A stretch of DNA of 64,000 nt from Sphingobacterium spiritivorum (GTDB taxonomy: Bacteria; Bacteroidota; Bacteroidia; Sphingobacteriales; Sphingobacteriaceae), in the NCBI RefSeq assembly GCF_016724845.1, contig NZ_CP068082.1:4588001-4652000 (forward strand). The letters run 5' to 3'. The notes beneath the pieces are model-generated. The model was not told the origin of the DNA. It did not search any database and was given only the letters and a program-made list of their open reading frames with translations. The translations under genes were made by a program, and so were the position numbers. Positions within the stretch are counted from its first letter, which is position 1; each line of letters opens with the position of its first letter. Positions 60,109-64,000 of this stretch are shown piece after piece.

Positions 60109-62613
60109 CTATTGATTTACTTTGTCCCGCCTTTGCATTGCGATATGCTTGATGGCGAGTTCTACATTGCCGTCCAGTTCAGCAGCAAGCTGCATCACTT
60201 CCATTTTTTCGGTTTCTTCGGTGGTGTAAGCAAGGTATTCCTCCAAACTAACTTCGGTGGCATAGACTGCCGAGTGCGTACCACCTAAGCCTATCCAAAC
60301 CTCTTTGTAAAGTCGGCTTGCATCGTTGTTCATATTGATAGAAAGTACCTGCCCTTTTTCCTTATCTGTAAGCCCCAACATCGCCTGTATATCATCAAAC
60401 TTGTTCATATACTTGCGTTGGTCTAAAAGGATTTTACAATCACTGTTGTTAATGATACTTTCCTTAACAATGGGCGACTGGATGATGTCATCCACCTCCT
60501 GCGTTACCACGATGGCTTCACCGAAAAACTTCCTAACCGTTTTAAACAAATACTTTATATATTCTGCCATACCTTCCTTCGCAATCGCTTTCCACGCTTC
60601 TTCAATTAGTATCAGCTTTCGGATGCCTTTCAACCTCCTCATCTTGTTGATGAAGACTTCCATAATGATGATCGTGACTATGGGAAAGAGGATTTTGTGG
60701 TCTTTTATCGCATCAATTTCAAAGACAATAAAGCGTTTGGAAAGCAGGTCTAACTGCTTATCGGAATTGAGCAAATAATCATACTCACCGCCCTTGTAGT
60801 AGGGTTCGAGTACGTTAAGGAAATTGGCAATGTCAAAGTCTTTTTCCCTTACCTGTTTTTCTTCGAGTACCTTGCGGTAATCGCCTTTTACATACTCATA
60901 GAAGCCATTGAATGATGGATAAATATCTTCCTGTTTGATGCGCTCGATATAGCCTGATACAGCATTCGATAATGCTACTTCTTCTGAACGGGTTGGTGGT
61001 TCATCATCACGTTTCCAGAGTGTCAGTATCAAAGTCTTGATACTTTCACGCTTCTCAATATCGAATACGCCATCATCGGTATAGAAAGGATTAAAGGCAA
61101 TTGGGTTGTCTTCTGTATAAGTAAAGTAAACACCGTCTTCGCCTTTGGTTTTACCTTTAATGAGTTCGCACAAACCTTGATAAGAATTTCCGGTGTCCAC
61201 AAGCAAAACGTGAGCGCCTTGCTCGTAATACTGTCGTACCATATGGTTTGTGAAGAAAGATTTACCACTTCCCGATGGACCGAGTATGAACTTGTTACGA
61301 TTGGTAATAATTCCACGTTTCATCGGCAAATCCGAAATATCCAAATGGATAGGCTTTCCAGTCAGGCGGTCAGCCATCTTGATACCAAATGGTGATGGCG
61401 AATTGTGGTAATTGGTTTCTTCCGTAAAAAAGCACAATGCAGGCTCAATAAAAGTGTAAAAACTTTCCTCTGCGGGAAAATCACCTGCATTACCCGGCAT
61501 TCCTGCCCAGTACAATGTTGCTACATCCGTAGTGTTGTGTCTGGGTTTACATTCCATCAATGCTAAAGCACTTCCACAATCATTTTTTAGCTGTTTCAGT
61601 TCTGCCGGATCATCCGACCACGCCATAATGTTGAAGTGAGCACGAACAGAAGATAGCCCAAAACTGTGGGCTTCGTTTAGGTACTTTTCTATCCACTCTT
61701 TGTTGATTTGGTTGGCACGACTGTAACGAGCCAGTGAGTGCATATTCCTTGCGGACTTCTCAAACTTTTGTAGACTGGCTTCGCTGTTATCCAAAAACAA
61801 ATATTGGTTGTAAATGTGGTTGCAGTTTAACAACAAGCCCACAGGTGCGGCGAATGACAAACGACAATCACTTCGATCAGTAGATAGTTTTTCGTAACGA
61901 GTATCCGCTGATACCGTTCCGGGCAGGTCGTCCGTATCGGATAAGGTGTGCAAGCATAACCTTTTGTTCCCGATACGAACTTCTTCGGCTCCTAATGCGA
62001 TGTCCTGCATGGGTGTCCCTGCATCTCTTGACAAGGTGAGGTACTGTTCTAATAACCCCTGTTTTTCATCTTTACCGATGATATCGTTTTCACTCAGGCG
62101 TCGTAGGCTTATGAAACCACTATCATTCACGATACGTTCAAACTGCGCAACGGCTTCCATAAAACGGTGGATTGCTTCCTTATCTCTGATTTCCTTTGGT
62201 ATCAGCGTACCTTTGCAGAGCGAAGAGAAATTGCTTTGCATCCGCATCCGATCTTTGGTAGTTTTGGTCAGGAATAAATAGCAATAATGGTTCAAGAAAG
62301 GGCGTTCGTTGAAATGTTGTTGGTAGGATTTGCCTAAAAAACTTAAATTCTCACCAGCAATATCTGGTGCATAGTTTTCCTTAATGTACCAGTCTTGTTT
62401 ATGGATGACCGTATAATCGGGCAAGGTCTTGATAGCTTTATGCCAAGCGGAATGAATCGCTTCGTATTCCGCAGAAGCTACTGTGAATAGTTCTGGTAAG
62501 CGTACTTCAAAACAAGCGGTAATATCTGCATCCTTGGACAGGATACAATTATTTTCTACTGCCAACAAAGGAAACTTATTTTCCAACGTAGTGACTTTTG
62601 CTACATTTCTCAT
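60109..62613 (-). CDS. traG: TraG-type conjugation ATPase (VirB4-like)
   Basis: An 834-residue cytoplasmic ATPase energising the transfer channel. N-terminal VirB4 domain (MRNVAKVTTLENKFPLLAVENNCILSKDADITACFEVRLPEL). Walker A FILGPSGSGKSFFTNHM near residue 443 and Walker B LILIEEAWKAI near residue 668. TVRKFFGEAIVVTQEVDDI follows as in other family members. It overlaps traF by 4 bp. CTnDOT nomenclature TraG (VirB4) differs from the coupling protein of the same name in proteobacteria. Confidence 0.95.
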   Translation of the reverse strand: MRNVAKVTTLENKFPLLAVENNCILSKDADITACFEVRLPELFTVASAEYEAIHSAWHKAIKTLPDYTVIHKQDWYIKENYAPDIAGENLSFLGKSYQQHFNERPFLNHYCYLFLTKTTKDRMRMQSNFSSLCKGTLIPKEIRDKEAIHRFMEAVAQFERIVNDSGFISLRRLSENDIIGKDEKQGLLEQYLTLSRDAGTPMQDIALGAEEVRIGNKRLCLHTLSDTDDLPGTVSADTRYEKLSTDRSDCRLSFAAPVGLLLNCNHIYNQYLFLDNSEASLQKFEKSARNMHSLARYSRANQINKEWIEKYLNEAHSFGLSSVRAHFNIMAWSDDPAELKQLKNDCGSALALMECKPRHNTTDVATLYWAGMPGNAGDFPAEESFYTFIEPALCFFTEETNYHNSPSPFGIKMADRLTGKPIHLDISDLPMKRGIITNRNKFILGPSGSGKSFFTNHMVRQYYEQGAHVLLVDTGNSYQGLCELIKGKTKGEDGVYFTYTEDNPIAFNPFYTDDGVFDIEKRESIKTLILTLWKRDDEPPTRSEEVALSNAVSGYIERIKQEDIYPSFNGFYEYVKGDYRKVLEEKQVREKDFDIANFLNVLEPYYKGGEYDYLLNSDKQLDLLSKRFIVFEIDAIKDHKILFPIVTIIIMEVFINKMRRLKGIRKLILIEEAWKAIAKEGMAEYIKYLFKTVRKFFGEAIVVTQEVDDIIQSPIVKESIINNSDCKILLDQRKYMNKFDDIQAMLGLTDKEKGQVLSINMNNDASRLYKEVWIGLGGTHSAVYATEVSLEEYLAYTTEETEKMEVMQLAAELDGNVELAIKHIAMQRRDKVNQ

Positions 62614-62942
62614 ACGGCAGTTGATTTAGAGGTGGACTTTAAATAACGATGCACAGGCTTGCGACAGATGATGTAATGGGGATGCCTTTTTATTGCGCCG
62701 ATTTTCATCAATCCGTGTTCACCATACTTTTGATTGAGTGAAAAGGTCTGCCATACAATTAGCGAAGCACCACCAATTCCTAAAGACAGACAGATGTAAG
62801 AATTAACCCCAGCCATGTAAAGTATCATGACCAGGATCAATGTCCCAAGTAATCCGCCGGCGAAGATGAATAGGTACTGCGCTTTCAGTCCCTTAAATTC
62901 TACTGTTCTTCCAATGCCTTTGTTGATGTTGTAATTACTCAT
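62610..62942 (-). CDS. traF: TraF-like protein (DUF4133)
   Basis: About 110 residues from ATG 62942 (MSNYNINKGIGRTVEFKGLKAQYLFIFAGG), the correct DUF4133 start; a longer frame to 63017 overlaps the traE end. It has two transmembrane segments (YLFIFAGGLLGTLILVMIL, YICLSLGIGGASLIVW) and a basic C-terminus (HPHYIICRKPVHRYLKS). VirB3-like partner of the VirB4 ATPase. Confidence 0.92.
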   Translation of the reverse strand: MSNYNINKGIGRTVEFKGLKAQYLFIFAGGLLGTLILVMILYMAGVNSYICLSLGIGGASLIVWQTFSLNQKYGEHGLMKIGAIKRHPHYIICRKPVHRYLKSTSKSTAV

Positions 62943-62953
62943 AGGGCAAAGGA

Positions 62954-63259
62954 TTAAAGGAAAAATGAACGAAGAATGGTAGCAGCTACAATAAGGAAGA
63001 TACAGGCACCGAACCACGATGCCGCCGTTTTACTGGTATCGGGATCTCCGCTACTGAACTTGTTGTACACTTTAACACCTCCGATGAGTCCTACTACGGC
63101 ACCAATAGCGTAGATAAGCTGTGTGGCGGGATCGAAATAAGAGGTGACCATTTGGGTAGCTTCTGTGATACCTGCTGTACCATTTCCCTGGGCGAATGCA
63201 CCGATTCCTGAGAGCATCAATGTAGCTGCCAGCAAAACTTTTTTTCTTTGTTTTTTCAT
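62954..63259 (-). CDS. traE: TraE-like protein (DUF4134)
   Basis: About 101 residues from ATG 63259 (MKKQRKKVLLAATLMLSG) with a signal peptide ending near AFAQ, then GITEATQMVTSYFDPATQLIYAIGAVVGLIGGVKVYNKFSSGD (DUF4134) and a C-terminal transmembrane helix. VirB2/pilin-like component. First tra gene seen in the window; traA-D and mobilisation genes would lie to the right. Confidence 0.92.
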   Translation of the reverse strand: MKKQRKKVLLAATLMLSGIGAFAQGNGTAGITEATQMVTSYFDPATQLIYAIGAVVGLIGGVKVYNKFSSGDPDTSKTAASWFGACIFLIVAATILRSFFL

Positions 63260-63638
63260 GATTAAACACATTAATTTGTTATTGTATTCCCACTTCTCGC
63301 GGGCTTTCTGAACAAAGGTGTTTCAGAAATCAAGGCGTTATAATAAAGTGACAGTCAAAGGAATGATTTGGCAGTGAGTGGCGTTATAGTTGATAATGGA
63401 GCATGAAAAAATGCCAAACATTTCGATACAGAATAGCTGATAAAATTTCTCCCTTATGATTTTATAAGTTTTCCATTATCCTAAAAAGACACTGGGTATT
63501 TATTTATCCCCTTAACAAAGTCCCAAGAGACCCACCGCTTAAAAAAAAGATTTATTAAAATTATCATTTAAGTATTTGCTTAAATAAGAAAACTATTTGT
63601 ATTTTTGCTGCGTTATTAAATCCTAAACAAGGAAATTA
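63260..63638. other. Divergent region between traE and the ArsR gene
   Basis: Noncoding. Right part holds the ArsR operator-promoter (63566-63607). On the left, upstream of traE, no exact TAnnTTTG was found on the minus strand. No other feature seen. Confidence 0.6.
63566..63607 (+). promoter_or_regulatory. ArsR-type operator overlapping a promoter
   Basis: Perfect 7-bp inverted repeat ATTTAAG (63566-63572) and CTTAAAT (63579-63585) with TATTTG between them; TTTG at 63575-63578 serves as the -33 element and TATTTTTG (63600-63607) matches TAnnTTTG, 21 bp further. The ArsR start is at 63639. Binding at the inverted repeat would block the -33 element. Confidence 0.75.
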
Positions 63639-64000
63639 TGGAAAACAATCAATCGTGTATCCGTGTGTTTGCCGACAAGGTTCAAATAGACAATTGTAGA
63701 GTAATACTTCAAACCAACGACAAGGCATTCAGCCAACTGAGTGGACTTTTAGCATTGGCAGGAAACGAAGTAAGGTTGAAAATCTTATTTCTCTTAGAAG
63801 AAGAAAACGAACTCTGCCCTTGCGACCTTTCAGACATTCTCGGAATGAGCATTCCTGCCGTTTCGCAACACCTCAGAAAACTAAAAGACGGAAACGTCAT
63901 TGAAGGGAGAAGAGAAGGACAAACCATTTTCTACTCTTTGAAACAAGAGCAACTGACTTTACTTCGTCCATTTTTTAAACACATCATAAACAATTCAAAA
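63639..64000 (+). CDS. ArsR/SmtB-family metal-sensing repressor (partial, runs off the window)
   Basis: 120 codons are visible from ATG 63639; the 3' end is cut by the window edge. Winged HTH: GLLALAGNEVRLKILFLLEEENELCPCDLSDILGMSIPAVSQHLRKLKDGNVIEGRREGQTIFYSL. Cys60 and Cys62 in the recognition-helix-linked ELCPCD motif, together with Cys7 and Cys20, form a likely soft-metal site reminiscent of CadC/ArsR (arsenite, cadmium, lead or mercury). It represses its own promoter through the operator at 63566-63585. Metal-resistance genes are expected downstream. Orientation opposite to traE suggests cargo inserted between traE and traD. Confidence 0.9.

Overview
The window reads as a chromosomal segment of a Bacteroidota bacterium, most likely a Sphingobacterium or Pedobacter-like member of the Sphingobacteriaceae. 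The reasons are the gene families present (GH92, M60, LytS/LytTR pairs, DUF1501/DUF1553, CTnDOT-type Tra proteins, PRTRC), the lack of strong Shine-Dalgarno sequences, and TAnnTTTG-type -7 promoter elements. No tRNA, rRNA, CRISPR array or IS transposase was recognised.

Bases 1-30900 look like host chromosome. A LytS/LytTR two-component pair and two small genes (1-2940) precede a glycan-degradation block: a lipoprotein (alpha/alpha)6 glycosidase, a GH92 alpha-mannosidase behind a 90-bp tandem repeat, and an M60 glycoprotein-targeting metallopeptidase. An AraC regulator (9042-9908, minus) diverges from RraA, GH2, enolase-superfamily dehydratase and SDR genes (10162-15836). A tight four-gene operon follows (16102-22696): PSD1-type cytochrome, DUF1501, periplasmic TIM barrel, and DUF2231-cytochrome-LRR. 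Together these suggest glycoside cleavage and oxidative or dehydrative sugar catabolism, partly in the envelope. Housekeeping genes follow: ABC-F, class I aldolase, YbaK, acyltransferase, a Crp-like regulator, a quinone-reductase-like enzyme and an SDR.

Bases 31139-34169 hold an AraC regulator, an acetyltransferase, an alpha/beta hydrolase and a cyclophilin-like lipoprotein. Their base and codon style resembles the mobile element to the right more than the chromosome. Two promoters here carry the same paired direct-repeat operator at the same spacing, so the AraC protein probably controls itself and its neighbours.

From the tyrosine integrase (34558) to the right edge the DNA is an integrative and conjugative element. 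Its backbone is the integrase, SSB, DUF932, a PRTRC cassette (E, C, F-like, B, ThiF), a receiver protein, two excisionase-like HTH proteins, and a leftward tra operon (traE F G I J K x L M N O Q) that runs out of the window before the relaxase and traA-D. Accessory genes sit at the joints between backbone modules. The first is a type III CBASS anti-phage operon (CD-NTase, HORMA, TRIP13-like ATPase, TM-NUDIX effector) with an extra unknown fifth gene. The second is a translationally coupled two-gene unit (533-aa unknown protein plus 883-aa PLD-fold nuclease) that I do not recognise as a named defence system, convergent with a Ymh/HEPN-like gene. The third is an ArsR-family metal sensor at the right edge with a clear operator-promoter. 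The PLD two-gene unit and the fifth CBASS gene are the best candidates for undescribed biology.
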